From positions 68,501 to 132,500 of the forward strand of contig NW_027459164.1 in assembly GCF_050624435.1 (NCBI RefSeq): DNA of 64,000 nt. Direction: 5' to 3'. Under the pieces are notes generated by a model. It saw only the letters and a list, made by a program, of their open reading frames with translations. It made no database searches and was not told the origin of the DNA. Positions 11,190 to 33,768 of this stretch are shown here, one piece after another. Source of the DNA: Tenrec ecaudatus. Taxonomy: Eukaryota; Chordata; Mammalia; Afrosoricida; Tenrecidae. Made by a program: the position numbers and the translations under genes. Positions within the stretch are counted from its first letter, which is position 1. Every line of letters starts with the position of its first letter.

Positions 11190-11545
11190 ATGGCTCCTCC
11201 CAACAGGGCTGTGGGCAATCAGGGCGCCCTCTGCCCTGGGTTGGGCTGCCCCTGGCCCTTTAAGGGGTGCCCGCTTCTGGCCCTGAGGGCACTGAGGCAG
11301 TGGTGCAGGGGACCTGGGGTGGGGTGGGGGTGGGGACCAGCCTGGGTGGAGGGTTTGACACTGAGCCCCCACCCCCACCCCGCCCCCGCTGGATCTGAGC
11401 TGGGGCCGTTTCCGGTCCAGGCCCGCCTCCCAAACAGTGTATCCAAGCCGCAGCCGTCTGGACGGGGTGGGTGCGGGGCTCTGAGAGCCGATCTGCGGGG
11501 CGAGGACGTGGGGCGCTGCGCCTAACCAACGGTGTGCGCCGAAAG
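11190..11545 (+). promoter_or_regulatory. ANHX: probable ANHX promoter region and non-coding first exon
   Basis: The region is GC-rich and becomes CpG-rich from about 11,400. It ends at a strong splice donor, 'gccgaaag|gtaagg', with the intron beginning at 11,546. The next good acceptor downstream on the same strand is at 14,073, just before the ANHX start codon. I infer a 5' untranslated exon here. The long minus-strand open frames in this stretch look like GC-driven shadows. No TATA box was identified. Where transcription starts is not visible from sequence. Confidence 0.5.
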
Positions 11546-11929
11546 GTAAGGGTCCTGGACAAGTCCAGCTGGGGCGCGGCCGGGAGTCTGCCATGTTCGG
11601 TTCCCTGTCCCCTCAAATGCGCAGGCCTGGGGACCCCAGATTGTCTGAGGCCCAGGGCGCACTTGCTTGCTGAGCCGAACTGCAGTTGCCCTGGGGAAAG
11701 GGACCCCATAGGAGGAAGGGACCCCATGGGCTCCTGTTGGGTTGGGTGTTGGAGTGGATTCCTCCCTCCCTTCTGGGGACCCTGCCGAGCTGCCCAAGGA
11801 CCCATACCCCACGGACGCAGCTTTTCCGTGCCTGGCTGGGGGGAGTGTCCGGCACCTTTCGCCCATCCCACAAATCAGAGCCGTGAGTTCAAGCCTGCCT
11901 GCGCCACCTGGATGTTGATGCAGACATGA

Positions 11930-12160
11930 TGTCCCGGTGCCGCGGTGCCCCGGGAGCTTCTGGCAACACAGCTGGCGCCTGTGACCTGGGTCAGGGGAAG
12001 GTGGTGGCCTGTGACCTCGGCCAGGGGAGCTGCTGGCCCCGTGGCTGGTGCCTGTGACCTGGGTTAGGGGGAAGGTGCCAACCCGTGACCGCAGTCCGGG
12101 GGATGGTACTGCGGGCCTAGGGGCAGGTTCCTGTCACCTGGGTCAGACACAGCACTGGCA
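11930..12160. repeat. GC-rich minisatellite in ANHX 5' intron
   Basis: The phrase 'gcctgtgacctgggtcaggg' recurs with changes ('gcctgtgacctcggccagg', 'gcctgtgacctgggttag', 'ctgtcacctgggtcag') at 35-65 bp spacing. Confidence 0.8.
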
Positions 12161-12784
12161 CAGGTCCTCAGTTTCCCCTGCTTTACAAGCAGGTAAGTAC
12201 GCACACATCTGGTGACTCAGGACGCTGAGTCACTGGCTGGGCTGGGGGTTCCACGGAGCAGAGGAGGGCGAAGGTAACAACCCTGTCCAAGTAGCCATGT
12301 GGGCTTGGGGGCTGCACTGGGGCACTGGAGTCAGCCTGCCAAGGTCACATGTTGGGGACTTTTTTGAAGTCACTCTGCTGCCCTCAGTCTGAATTGCTCC
12401 TGTTACAGGGGTCTTGGTGAGCCAAAGGGCAGACCTGACAGACCCTATTTGGTGACCATATTTCAGTTCTTGTGTCTAGGTGTGTAGGGACAACATTTAC
12501 AGTTTGTGTCTTTTCATTTTCTAAGTAAGAATTGCTTTCAAAATCAAAGCAGTTCAAACCAGAGGGCGCTGGCCCTGCTGCTGTTGTGTGTTCTGGAGTT
12601 TCCTCCTGGTAAACTATGGATGCCACCATCAATCCACAGCGCAGGCAGGCAGGCCAGATGGAAGAGATCTCCCAGTGCACAAGCAGATGCACAGCCTTGA
12701 TGGGAGTGCCAGAGTGCCAATCCTGAGATTCCAGGCTTTTTCCTGTAACTAGTGGTCCGAGAAGGAGCTCAAATGACATACAGT

Positions 12785-13050
12785 TCACGGCTAAAGGCTG
12801 TTACATAAAGGTAGCAGATTACGTGAGTTTTCCAGTCAACAGTTCACACACACACACACACACACACACTTTGTTTTGTGACACTGACTATAGCCCTCAG
12901 CCCTCGTGACACAGCAGCACCCTCTTCCCCCAGCCTCTGAGTGTTTCCCTTGGGCTCTTGCTGCCCCGCTGTTACTTGGGACTGGCCAGAGTCTCTCTCT
13001 GACATGTTCCGCTCACAGCGCATCACATTGTGAGTGAATGACACTGGGGC
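12785..13050 (-). mobile_element. fragment of afrotherian L1-type 3' region with (CA)n
   Basis: 'gagttttccagtcaacagtt' precedes a (CA)n run at 12,845-12,870. Later text resembles the start of the repeat at 28,965. It is degenerate. Confidence 0.4.
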
Positions 13051-13567
13051 ACGGTGGGTAACAGTTCAGACACCCTATTGTCAGAGAGATCCAACTCCTG
13101 GCAGCCCTCTGGGCAGCCTAGACCTCCTCAGCACATATATGAGGCTGCAATCTGGTGGGTGGGTTCACGCAGCCCCCTGTTTTTCACAGCCAGGCTTTCA
13201 GTCCTGTGCCATCAGGGCTCCTTGATGAAAACCTGTAAATGGTGAACGGCGTGTTGTAGATGTACACACAGTCCTGACATCCATGGGAGTGTCCTGAGGG
13301 CGTCTCAGAGTCAGATGAGAGCTGGAAGCTCCCAGACGCCTAGTGTCGCAGCTGACCACTGACCCACTGCTTCCCTGGGTCATCATGTGATGCCGGGCCA
13401 GGAGGCACTAGTGTCTACCTGGCAGAGGCTAGGAGACCCCAGACGCAGGGCAGAGCCATCCCCTGCACTGAGGGTGGAAGAGAGTGAGTTACGGAGATAT
13501 GCTGTATGAGGAGCCAGGGGCAGTCAGGAGCCAGGCAAGGGCCTGACAGTGGTCCATGTGGTCAGGT

Positions 13568-13715
13568 CACTATGAAACCAAGCTCTGCCATGGAGTTGAG
13601 GCTGACTTATAGTGACCCTGCAGGACAGGGTAGAACTGACCCCCATGGGTTTCAGAGATTGTGACTCTGCCTAGTCTTTCAATGGTGGAGTGACTAGTGG
13701 TTTGGAGCTGTGACT
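13568..13715 (-). mobile_element. AfroSINE
   Basis: It carries 'gtgaccctgcaggacaggg' and 'gggtttcagagattgtgact' in antisense, followed by a short tRNA-like head. It lies just upstream of ANHX coding exon 1. Confidence 0.75.
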
Positions 13716-13727
13716 TGGTGGTAGAGA

Positions 13728-13905
13728 GGAGCCCTGGTAGCATAGTGGTTACATGTTGGGCTGCAGTGCACAAGGTCTGCAGTTCGAAGACACCAGCCAC
13801 CCCATGGGAGAGAGGTGGAGCTTTTTGCCCAGTGTGTAACCACTGCACAGTCAGAACTCCTAGATCCCCACAGTGTCAGAGAAATGAGGGACAGTGTGGC
13901 TGGCT
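13728..13905 (+). mobile_element. AfroSINE, tail decayed
   Basis: It starts 'gagccctggtagcatagtgg' with a clear B-box ('gcagttcgaagac'). The 3' half is diverged. It lies about 170 bp before the ANHX exon acceptor. Confidence 0.75.
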
Positions 13906-14094
13906 GGCTTAGCCTGTTGCCTTTGGGGATTGAAAGGTGTCATCAGGCTACACATACCCTGCCTCTCTGGAGGGTTCTAGGCTTTTGAGACTCAACAGGT
14001 TGGTTTGAAGACTGGCCCTGTGGTGCTCTGAGTGTGTGGTCTGTGCCTCCCACTGCCCTCACTGTTACTGCAGAGGCCCCCAGCCTGAGGCGGG

Positions 14095-24720
<10,626 letters not shown>

Positions 24721-25339
24721 GCTTCTCTTGGGAGGTGACTGGCACTTCATGGGGAGCACATGTGCCTCGTCTGGATGTTGAAGACAAGCTGCAGCTTCTG
24801 ATCCACAGAAGAAGCAACTCCCAGAGCTCCTTGAGAAACGTAGTGATGTTCCTGCACACGGCTGTGTTAGAATAGTTGGATCTTGGACTAGTTTGGTATT
24901 TGAGACTGTTCCTGAGGTCACAAGGTAAAGGCAATTTAGTTTAACTCAGGCAGGGACAGACCAGAGTCCACTCTTTGGACAAGATCTGATCAGTTCACAC
25001 TGCACTGCCAGCCACCTTCCCACCTGCACTGTGGTGCATAGGCCAAACCTCCCCCAGTTCTCTTTGTGGTTGTCAACGCTCAACATTTGTGTATTTTGAT
25101 TGCTTCTCCTCTGAGAAACCTAGAGGCAAACCCTTTGGTGATGGCCCAGGTAGAGTAGGATAAGGGGTTTCCACTTCCGTTTGTAGTTCATTGAGTTTAT
25201 GATAAAAATGTTCGCTAGCATTAAATGAAAATTTATTAAAGCATTCATGATCTGAACTCTCCTCTTCATTTCCATCTCACTACTATGTGCATGCACAGCT
25301 TTCCATCCAGCCATCCACACCGCCATCCAGTCACCCCAT
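24721..25339. other. ANHX 3' flank, unrecognised
   Basis: It probably includes the 3' untranslated region. The long minus-strand open frame over 24,182-24,934 overlaps two ANHX exons and has no support of its own. Confidence 0.4.
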
Positions 25340-25600
25340 CCCAGTTGTCAGGTGCTGTTGAGTGGGTTTGACCCCTGTCGACTTTCAATGTTCAACATTG
25401 CGAAACACGGCCTGCGCCGCACCGTCTTCACTGTTACTGGGTTTGAGCCCGTTGTGGCCTTCAGTGTGTCCATCCATGTCCTTGAGGGTCTTCCTCTTTT
25501 TCACTGGCCCTCTGCTTTACCGAACAGGATGTCTTTTCTAGGCACTTGTCTGATGATGTCATGTCTGACTGTGAGACAAAGATTCACCATCCTTGCTTCT
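25340..25600 (-). mobile_element. RTE-type LINE 3' end, antisense (continues, degraded, to about 25,850)
   Basis: The antisense of the 3' tail and C-terminal domain reads through 'cttgagggtcttcctctttt', 'ctttaccgaacaggatgtc' and 'agattcaccatccttgctt'. It matches 46,920-47,080 in order. Confidence 0.75.
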
Positions 25601-25850
25601 GAAGAGCGTTCTGGCAGTCCTGCTTCCAAGGCGACGGTTTGCTGTTCATCACGTCTGTGGTCCTTTCAGCCTGATTCAGAGTCCCAATGTAGGTTTCACA
25701 GACCGGATCTTTACAGAAGCAGGCAGCCGTACCCTTTACCTGCAGAGAAACAGGTGCCTTGGAACTACCAGCCTCCCAGTCAGCAGCACCCATTGGGGTC
25801 ATTGTCAGAGCAGAGTCTCTTTGCATCCTTGGCTACCACTTCATGAGTTG

Positions 25851-26325
25851 GGTGTGTACTCAGGTACCTGTATGCTTCTGAGGTGCTCACAGATTGGGTT
25901 CCAGAAAAACTTTAAGCCCTTGCTGATGGCACAAAACAAGCAGACTCTCCACCTAGGGGATGCTTTAGACTAAGGATGATTCCATATCCCATGTTTGGTA
26001 CCAGCCTCCCTAAAACCACAGGAAAAATAATTATTCTTCAGTGAATAAAATGGTTGTTTTTTCTGGAGTCAAGTGGTTAATGCCTGCCTCCTCCCGGCAA
26101 GTTTACTGCCCTGTGTGTAGATGTGTGAGTCCGCTGCTATGCAGGGTTCCCTCCCTGAAGAAAGCTCCCAGTACTCTTCCAGAACCGATGAATGAACTGA
26201 TCTCCTTGGAAGACCCTGATAGACAACATCTACTGGCCTGAACCAGTGGAAATTTACTCTTGCTGACCATTCAGTTGCTTGACTGTTTTGCTCCATATTT
26301 GATTTATGGCTTATGAGAGATTCGA
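25851..26325. other. intergenic, nothing recognised
   Basis: AT-neutral single-copy-like sequence. Short open frames only. Confidence 0.35.
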
Positions 26326-27710
26326 CAGTGTATTAGGCAGGGTTCACTAGAGAAACAAAACCAGGATATTTGTGTTTGTTTTGTTTTTTAATAGGAAAGA
26401 GCTTTATATACAAGGGCAATTGAATATTGAGAAAACATTCCAGCCCAGTGCAGATCACGTCCTTAAGTATGCTATTAGCCTATATGTCCAATAACAATCT
26501 ATAAAGTCCTCTTTAAGACTCACTAAACACATGCAATGACGCCGAATGCAGGAAAGTCACAGGCCAGTGGGTGGACAGTCTTGTGGATCCAGTGGTGGTG
26601 TAAGCATCTCAGTGCTGACAGGGGTCTCCACATGTTTTCTCCAGCTGCCAGGGCTCTGGCTACATCAAGGTAAGTCCATTTGGCTTTTCCTCTAGAATGT
26701 CTTGCAGGGAGTGAGCCAAAACTTAGGATTATATATAAAAAGATAGGTTTATACATCGAGAAGGAATATAACATTAACCAAGCAGTGTAGAAGACTTAGT
26801 TGAACTCACTTTCATGCAACCGTTAACATACTGGAAATCCTTCAACTGAACTGGGATGCCAGTCCAAGGTCAATGAAGCAGACATTGGGATCTTCCCTCA
26901 GGCAAGACAGGCAAAGTCTGCCTGAAGGCAGCAGACAGCAGGGTTAGTCAGCAATTGTCAGTAGCACAGGAGCTTAGGAAAGCCCCCTATACTGCCACAG
27001 GATCCACCAGCCTGAAGCTCAAGCAATGTACACAGCAGCAGCCTGGCAAAGCAGGTCTCAAAGAAGGCTCAAGCTCTAGCCATACCATCCATGGGTTGGC
27101 TTGGCCCACGGGTAGTGCAGTCCAGGTTGGGGTAAAGCACTAGCTCAAGCTGGTCCCATGATCAGGCAGGAAGAGAAAAGGAAAAGGGGCCTAGGAGAGC
27201 CATTTCTCTCTTTACCCTCTGATCAGGTTTCAACATGATTAAACTCTGCCCACATTTTCTGATTGGCCTACTTGGCAAAATAGCCCTATCACAGAGAATG
27301 TGAGTCTTTCCTCTCAGAGCCTTGTGAGGCCTTTCTGGTGAGGTTATCTCTCATCTAGCAATCATCTGTCTTCAAACACCTGCAGTAATGCCAAATGCAG
27401 GAAGAACACAGGCCAGTGGGTGGAAAGTCTTGTGGATCCAGTGGCAGTGGAAGAATCTCAGTGCTGATGTGGGCCTCCACATGACTTTTCCAGCTCCAGG
27501 GCTCTAGCATAGTACCATGTGTCTTGCCATCAGGAATACCAAGCAGAGTGTCTGTGTCCCTCCTCCAGCAGGCTATTTATCTCTGTAGCACCTCCAAATG
27601 AGATCATCAAGCTGCAGCCTGATTGGTAGGGTAAATTCCACCCCTTCACTCTCAGTAGTCTCAAGTTCACACCAGATTACGTAACTACCACAGGCACCAT
27701 ATGCATTGTA
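26326..27710 (+). mobile_element. LTR-like repeats, two related pieces
   Basis: It starts 'ttaggcagggttcactagag', and the block 'gccgaatgcaggaaagtcac' / 'gtggacagtcttgtggatcc' lies near 26,540. The same block recurs near 27,386, and 'gattggtagggtaaattcca' near 27,627 marks the family end. Two copies, or one copy with an internal insertion, are present. The ERV family is not named. Confidence 0.55.
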
Positions 27711-28099
27711 TAGCAACCACATCTCTTGCAGGTTGAACATTCAGAAACAGCTCTGGTGGCCCTCTCAAAGATGGTGGCCAAACATTGGGCTTTGAATGCA
27801 TGTCAGTCTCCACAGTCCTGTCACTAACCCAGCTACTGCACCACGCTCCTTGAAGGACCCATTATTTCTATCCAGAGACTCTCATGACAGGACTTCAGCC
27901 TCTAAACTTCCCATTTTAGTTACTGTTTAGGTTCACCCAAATTTTAAAAACTTGTGTATGTGCTGCTTTGATTTGTCTGCCATGACTAAACCAGTTGGAA
28001 CCGATTCGAAGCTCTAATTTGAACTGTAATTATTTTCATAAGTGGTTGAGCACTCAACTCTTTGTGCCACCCAGGAACTCCAGTTCCATATACTTCCTG

Positions 28100-28531
28100 T
28101 GTTAGGCCAGGTTGACTAGAGAAACAAAGCCATAGACACTCATATATGTGTAAGAAAGAGCTTTATATCCATAAGTGCTTATATATCAAAGACACATCCC
28201 AGTCCAGTACAACTCAAGTCCAAAAGTCTGGTACGAATCCATAAGTCCCTCTTCAGACTCATAAAGTCACATGCAGTGATGCAGAATGCAAGATCATAGG
28301 CCTGTGGATTCTAAGTCCCATGGATCCAATGGTGGTGGAAGCATCTGCAGGGCAGTGGTAGCAACCAGGGTCAGCCAGCAGGAAGGTGAAGGCAGAGAGG
28401 AAGGGAGATGCCCCTGAGAATGCCACACCCACAAGGAAGCACCATCAGGCTGTAACCTGATTGACAGGCTCAATTCCACCCCTACACGTTTATATAGCTT
28501 CAACTTGGCATGAAATTATGTACCTAATACA
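28100..28531 (+). mobile_element. LTR-like element, about 430 bp, possible solo LTR
   Basis: It begins TGTTAGG ('tgttaggccaggttgactag') and ends 'acctaataca', giving imperfect inverted ends TG...CA. The middle is shared with the copies at 26,540 and 27,386. No clear target-site duplication was found. Confidence 0.55.
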
Positions 28532-28574
28532 CTCCCTCACCAACCTCAGAAACTCAGGTGTTTATGGTATAAAA

Positions 28575-28735
28575 GTAAAAGAGAAGGGCTCAATAGAAAG
28601 TAGATGTTTAGAAATTTATGATGGCAACATGTACAAATATGCTTGATGCAATTGATATGTGGATTGTGGTAAAAGCCTTAAGAGCCCCCAGTAAAAATTT
28701 TTTAAAAGCCCCCAATAAAAAGATTTTTCATAAAA
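28575..28735 (+). mobile_element. L1-type 3' end, sense, truncated
   Basis: 'tatgcttgatgcaattgata' is followed by 'gattgtggtaaaagcc' and 'gagcccccagtaaaa' and an A/T-rich tail. It is the same family as 34,364 and 45,180. Confidence 0.7.
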
Positions 28736-28964
28736 GTGAAAGAGAAATACAAATAGAACTATCAAAGACACCAAATAGAGAATGACAAATATAACTAAAT
28801 GGGAATCACAAACTACTGACAATCCCTTTGGGTGATATTGTTTCATAGACGAGAAATGTTATCATCACCGCAGAAAGAGGTAGACATGAACTGCTTTCTT
28901 ATCCAGGTACAGGCAACACGCTTTTGATCCTCCTTCCACAAAGAGTTGATAGATACATTTTTCT

Positions 28965-29600
28965 TGTATTATAATTGTGTTTTATGTGAAGGTTTACACA
29001 GCAAGTTTGTTTTCCAATCAACAGTTCCCACACCATTGTTGAGTGACCTTGGTCACACACTCTTGCAGTGAGGTAGCAGCTGCCTGTTAACTCCCTGGGC
29101 TCCCTATTTTCTTTTGTCCACTTTCCCTGTCTCCTCCTCTTGGGTTTTGGGCAAATGTTACCCTTTCAGTTTTGTAGTGTGGATTGTCCCCCAGACCACA
29201 TTTTTCACTGGGTTTGTGGTGGGTTTTATAGTCCAAGGTAGCATTTGGTTGAAAGTTGATTTACAGAGGTGCCTTTGGTTTCAAGTTAGAAGTTGTACTC
29301 TCAGGGCAATAGTCTTCCAGTTTCCTCCAGTGTCTTTCGGTCCAGTAAGTCTGGTCTTTAACTTTTATTCTATATTCCCATCTATTTTAACTTTGACCTT
29401 CGATTATGATCTTGGTTAGAGATCTTTGATTATGATCTTGGTTGGCAGTTGGTATTGGGGTCCACCTAATTATTCTCTTCTGAGGTTCTAGGAGGCTGTG
29501 GTCCAAGGGTACTGTTATTCCTTGAGGCTAATTGCTTCCTTGAATCTTTGTTTTTCCTTGTCCTCCTATGTTCCAGGATGGAAGGGTCCAATACTTGCTT
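28965..29600 (-). mobile_element. afrotherian interspersed repeat, probably L1 3' region, antisense
   Basis: It is the same family as 3,090-3,660, and here it is more complete: 'gaaggtttacacagcaagtt', 'gggttttgggcaaatgttac', 'ccagtaagtctggtcttta'. Confidence 0.55.
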
Positions 29601-30015
29601 CCTAGAAAAAGTAACATATTCTTAAGAGAAATGGCCGTTATATCCATCATCATTTCCTAGACAAAGGACGTGACCAGGGTGAGTTGACAGAACCCCTGGA
29701 TCCACAATATGATCAATTTGGGCCACTTGTCATCTGGACTCCATGTGACCCGTTTAACATCAGAGCTGTGCTTAATGCGGCCCTACTATCTGTAGGGCAG
29801 AGGAGCTTATTCTCTCTAGTTAATCACTGAAATTAAAATTGACTGTTCCGTTTCACTCCCTCAGCTATGGTGGATAGATTTGAACTGAGTAGCATTGGAA
29901 ATTTTTTGGCTGAACAGAGGGAGACTGCCATGGGGAGGAGCTCCTCGGGACCCAGGCAGTAGTCCCCAAGGACTCCCTGTGCAGAGGGGATGCCCCTGAG
30001 GAGCTGGTTCAATTT

Positions 30016-30723
30016 CTAGTGTAAATGCCCAGGTCCTGGAGAGATGAGCTGCTCAGGGCTGGACAGCTGCGCTAGTTTGCTCAAGAGGACTGGGGACTGT
30101 GGTGGTCTGCTCTGCCTGAGTGATTGCAACATCCCCAAAGAACTCGGGGGCCAGTCAGGACTCACTTGTTCTCTTGACAGTGTGTACTTTTTGGATGTCA
30201 GGGTCAAGGAAAGAGTGGCCCTAGCTTCAGAGCTCATGTTTGTGAGACAATCGTGGAAAGAAGCCTTTGCTGGGAGGTTGGAAGTGTCCTCTGGCCGGGA
30301 ATTCACAGTGTTACCACATGGGAAAGCTGCCCAAGAGGAAGCTGAACTGGGTTGGCTTGATGGGTCAAAGTCAGAGTTTGTCGGGACAGAAGGCCCAAAC
30401 GATATGAGTTCCCTGAAGAAGACCTCTCTGTCCGTCTTCCAGCCCAGTGAGTCAGTGGCTGTCCCCTCAGAAGGCTCATCTGGGGGCTGCTGAAGCAGCC
30501 AAGGAAGCAGCACAGTCTTGGGTTCTGGCCACTGCTCCTTGGGTGGCTGCCAATGGGCTTCATTGGGTGCTCTTTCCTGCACAGGAATAATAGCTTCTAG
30601 ACATGTCTGCTGACAAAATTGACCCCTGTTAGGGCCTGTCCCTGGTGGCTGTAGGAGACAGAAGGCCCCGCTGTGGCCAGGAGCAAACAACCTGGACAGT
30701 AGCCCTGGCTGGGGCAAGGACAT
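30016..30723 (-). CDS. unrecognised 235-codon open frame, proline/serine-rich
   Basis: This is an uninterrupted minus-strand frame of 235 codons from an ATG, the longest open frame outside GC-rich or overlapping regions. The product begins MSLPQPGLLSRLF, is rich in proline, serine and leucine, has no transmembrane segment or signal peptide, and shows no domain that I recognise. The + strand is open for 149 codons over the same stretch, which weakens the case. 'ctgcag' lies directly before the ATG but without a pyrimidine tract. It could be a retained exon of an unknown gene, a retrocopy or chance. Unlike its surroundings, it carries no interspersed repeat that I recognise. Confidence 0.3.
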   Translation of the reverse strand: MSLPQPGLLSRLFAPGHSGAFCLLQPPGTGPNRGQFCQQTCLEAIIPVQERAPNEAHWQPPKEQWPEPKTVLLPWLLQQPPDEPSEGTATDSLGWKTDREVFFRELISFGPSVPTNSDFDPSSQPSSASSWAAFPCGNTVNSRPEDTSNLPAKASFHDCLTNMSSEARATLSLTLTSKKYTLSREQVSPDWPPSSLGMLQSLRQSRPPQSPVLLSKLAQLSSPEQLISPGPGHLH

Positions 30724-30839
30724 CTGCAGTGCATGGTCACACCCTTTCCCAGGCTCTGTTACCCCTGCCCCTCCTCACCCCTAACATCATCCACAGCCTC
30801 CTGAACCCCCACCCCTCACCTTGATGGCAGCTGTCCTTA

Positions 30840-31115
30840 TCCCACTGAGTTACCCCTCCCCATGCCCTCTGTTAGCCACATGACCTTCCCTCCCCATGCC
30901 ATACTGCTCCTCTCCCCCTGTCCTTCTGTTAACTACATGACCTGCCATTCCCAGCTCCTATGCCATACTGCTCCTCTCCCCATGAACTCCTGTTAACTAC
31001 ATGACCTGCCCTCCCCATGCCACACTGCTCCTCTCCCCATGCCCTTCTGTTAAACACATCACCTGCTCCCCATCCCACCCCCCGCCTGCCATGCCATACT
31101 GCTTCTCTCTCCGAG
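30840..31115. repeat. C/T-rich minisatellite, unit about 57-65 bp
   Basis: 'atactgctcctctcccc' with 'cttctgttaactacatgacc' recurs near 30,900, 30,965, 31,022 and in part near 31,095. Confidence 0.85.
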
Positions 31116-32540
31116 CACTGACATCACTGAGCTTCTGCTCTTCTTCCCCAGGACTCCCTGCACATTCCCTGCCTCAGACAGCCTGCACATCAGCCCTCGC
31201 CACCTTGTGCCCTCAGGCCACTCAGGATCCCTGGGTAGGAAGGTGGACACTGAACATGAGGGCCACAATGAATTATGTTTGAAGAAGCTCAAATGGGCCC
31301 AGCCTCATGTAGCTCTTTGTGGCAACTTCTTAAGACTGGAAATCAGGAGAGTGGGCTATGGTGGTGAGGATCAGGGGCAAGAAACCTTAAAGGTTGAGTG
31401 GAATGTCCCTCAGAGTCACATTGGGCAGGTTAGACTGAGAGCCCAAGCATCAGAGTCCACGGTCCCACCATCCCGGACCCTCAGAGAAAGCTCATGGTGT
31501 GAGGTGCCTGGTCATTTACAAACTGCTTCCAGCTTGTCCTCCATGACATCGCAGGGAGGAGCGTCAGTCTGGATGAAATGAAACAGCTCACTGAGTTGGG
31601 CCTGGGCGTTCTGCCTGCCAATCCCCATGTTCCCTCTCAGGAGCCTGCTCCTCAGGCTGTTCTCCCACAGCTATGTGCTCCAACAAGATGGCAACTTGGC
31701 AGGCGCTGAGAGATGATAGGATGAGCAGGGAAGGTGACAGGCCAGTGGTTGAAGTCCAAAGATCCAGAGGTCAAGGAGACAGCTGCAGGATTCATACCAG
31801 GAGGAAAAGGCATGGCTTCCCACAGAGTTTGCTGAAATAGGAGAAAACTGCCTGTCCATTGCCCTCCACCCTCATCTGACCACAACTGCATAGCTGCTCA
31901 CCATGCAGTTAGATTACATCCTACTGAAAACCCTGGCCCAGCCAAGTTGACACGAAACCTCTTGTCTATTTGGCACCTACACACTTCTCTGTAAACCAAA
32001 CAGAATCTCCAAACAAAGACATACTCGCATGTAACATGACACAACTAACACGAGTACGACTGACAGCACACAACCCCATTTTCATCTTATATTGTATAAA
32101 TGAACCCCAAATATTGGATGTGTACATGCAAAGAGGAAACCCTCAGAATAACTGTAGTCCTCGTCTCTGTAACTGATCATGTGGCTGGTCTGCTCTTTGG
32201 AGCTGCCTTCTTCCACCACCCACTCTGTATTCCCTTTGCCCTCACAAGTCCTACAGCTGGTCCTGGTTCTTGGCCTGACTCAGTGACCGAATCTGTCACT
32301 CCTGAAGAGTCTGTGCCATTAGTAATCTTGTCAGAATTGTATTGTTGTAGTTTACCATGGACTCTAACCACAGGACATGGTAATTCCAAGAGACGACCTT
32401 GATACCTGCCACCATGGCCCCTTTGTTCCTGTGCCCACTGGGCAATGACAGCAGTGGCTGGGGAGAGAAGATGACTGGCTTCCACAGACAGGTGGTGCTC
32501 AGGACTCATAGTGAGCCTACATAGACACACCAAGGCTGTG
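31116..32540. other. intergenic, little recognised
   Basis: A + open frame of 124 codons (31,207-31,581) has no recognisable domain. 'ggcccagccaagttgacacg' at 31,936 resembles the end of an old placental LINE/LTR repeat, which I cannot name. Confidence 0.4.
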
Positions 32541-32544
32541 AATC

Positions 32545-32640
32545 TTTATGTGAGCAAAAAGGCTCATCTTTCTCCGTCGGAGGGGCTGGTAAGCTTGAAC
32601 TACTGACCTTGGTGTTAGCAGTTCAATTTCCGCATGGAAG
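32545..32640 (-). mobile_element. AfroSINE fragment
   Basis: 'catctttctccgtcggaggg' and 'ctggtaagcttgaactactg' correspond to the antisense head of the SINE. Confidence 0.6.
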
Positions 32641-32817
32641 AGCAATTGACAATGATGTAAGAATGGACAGTTTATATTTTAAACAGTCTTTTAGAGATTG
32701 AATTTACAATTGTTTTGCTTATCAAACCATTGGAAACAAACGTTTATAAGGGACCAAATAAATAACAATTATTCCTAAAGGGAAACATGATACCGTATAG
32801 AACAGAATACAAAAATT

Positions 32818-33018
32818 TCGCTCACTGCCATAAGTCCATGTTGATTTATTGTGACCCTATAGAACAGGGTAGAACAACTGCCCATGAGTTTCTGAGATTG
32901 TGACTTTACTGGAGCAGAAAGCCCTACGTTTCTCCCATGGAGCGACTGGTAGTTTTGAACTGCCTACTTTGAGGTTAGCAGCCCAATGTAGAACCTCTCT
33001 GACACTAGGGCTCCCTTG
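32818..33018 (-). mobile_element. AfroSINE
   Basis: Near full length: 'tgtgaccctatagaacaggg', 'tttctcccatggagcgactg', then 'actagggctccctt' at the tRNA-like end. Confidence 0.85.
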
Positions 33019-33577
33019 GAGCAATAGATGTAATGAAATACTATAAAACAATGAGAATGGAAAAAAAATGACACAATGATACATATTAACTGAAAATGAA
33101 CAAGGTATTGCTACACACAGTTGTATAGGTATATCACCAAGAGCTTAGGATCAATAAATGGCAAAATAAGTCAGACATAAAAAGAGCTCACATTGTATGA
33201 ATTCACTTAATTAAGGATCAAAACTAGGAAAAATGGATTTCTGATGTTAGAAGTTGCGGACAGAGTCGGTGACTGGGAGGGGTTTCAAGTGGGAGTCTGC
33301 AATGCCGTTAGGTTCTCTTTTTCTATCTGTGAACTGGTTATGCATGTGTGCGCCTTTTGTAAAAGTGTTATGATATGTCCACATTTTTGCACATATACTC
33401 TAGGAGGAGAATGTAGAAGCACTGTATGAACTGTTATGAACAAGAGCTATCTTATGTGTAAAACCAAGGTATGAAATAGTATGAATCAAATATCAATTGG
33501 GTGAAAAGAAGGGGGGGGGGAAGAAAAAGTGGAGATCCTAAAACCTTAAACCCAAAACATCCCCTAAAATCCTTTTG
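33019..33577. other. intergenic, nothing recognised
   Basis: A-rich sequence with a poly-A run at 33,060 and a G-run near 33,511, and no gene. Confidence 0.4.
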
Positions 33578-33768
33578 AGGAGCGCTGTTGGTGTAGTGGT
33601 TACGTGTTGGGCTGTGATCCACAAGGTCAGCAGTTTGAAACCACCAGCCGCTCTGCAGGAGAAAGGTGGGCCTTTCTACTCCTGTAAACATTACAGTCTC
33701 AGAAGCCCATAGCCAGTGTTCACTATGAGTCAGCATTAACTTGATAGCAGCAGATTTGATTTTTGGAA
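33578..33768 (+). mobile_element. AfroSINE
   Basis: 'ttggtgtagtggttacgtgt' begins the A-box. It is followed by 'cagtttgaaaccaccagccg' and the tail 'atgagtcagcattaacttga'. Confidence 0.85.

Noticed and set aside
11260-11871. 203-codon minus-strand open frame
   Set aside because: It lies in the GC-rich ANHX 5' region, several frames are open on both strands over the same bases, and no domain is visible.
13728-13800. tRNA gene-like A and B boxes at AfroSINE heads
   Set aside because: All such matches sit at the start of SINE copies. None folds into a complete separate tRNA gene by eye.
30840-31115. CRISPR-like regular repeats
   Set aside because: Units are adjacent and degenerate with no spacers, in a vertebrate genome. 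This is a minisatellite.
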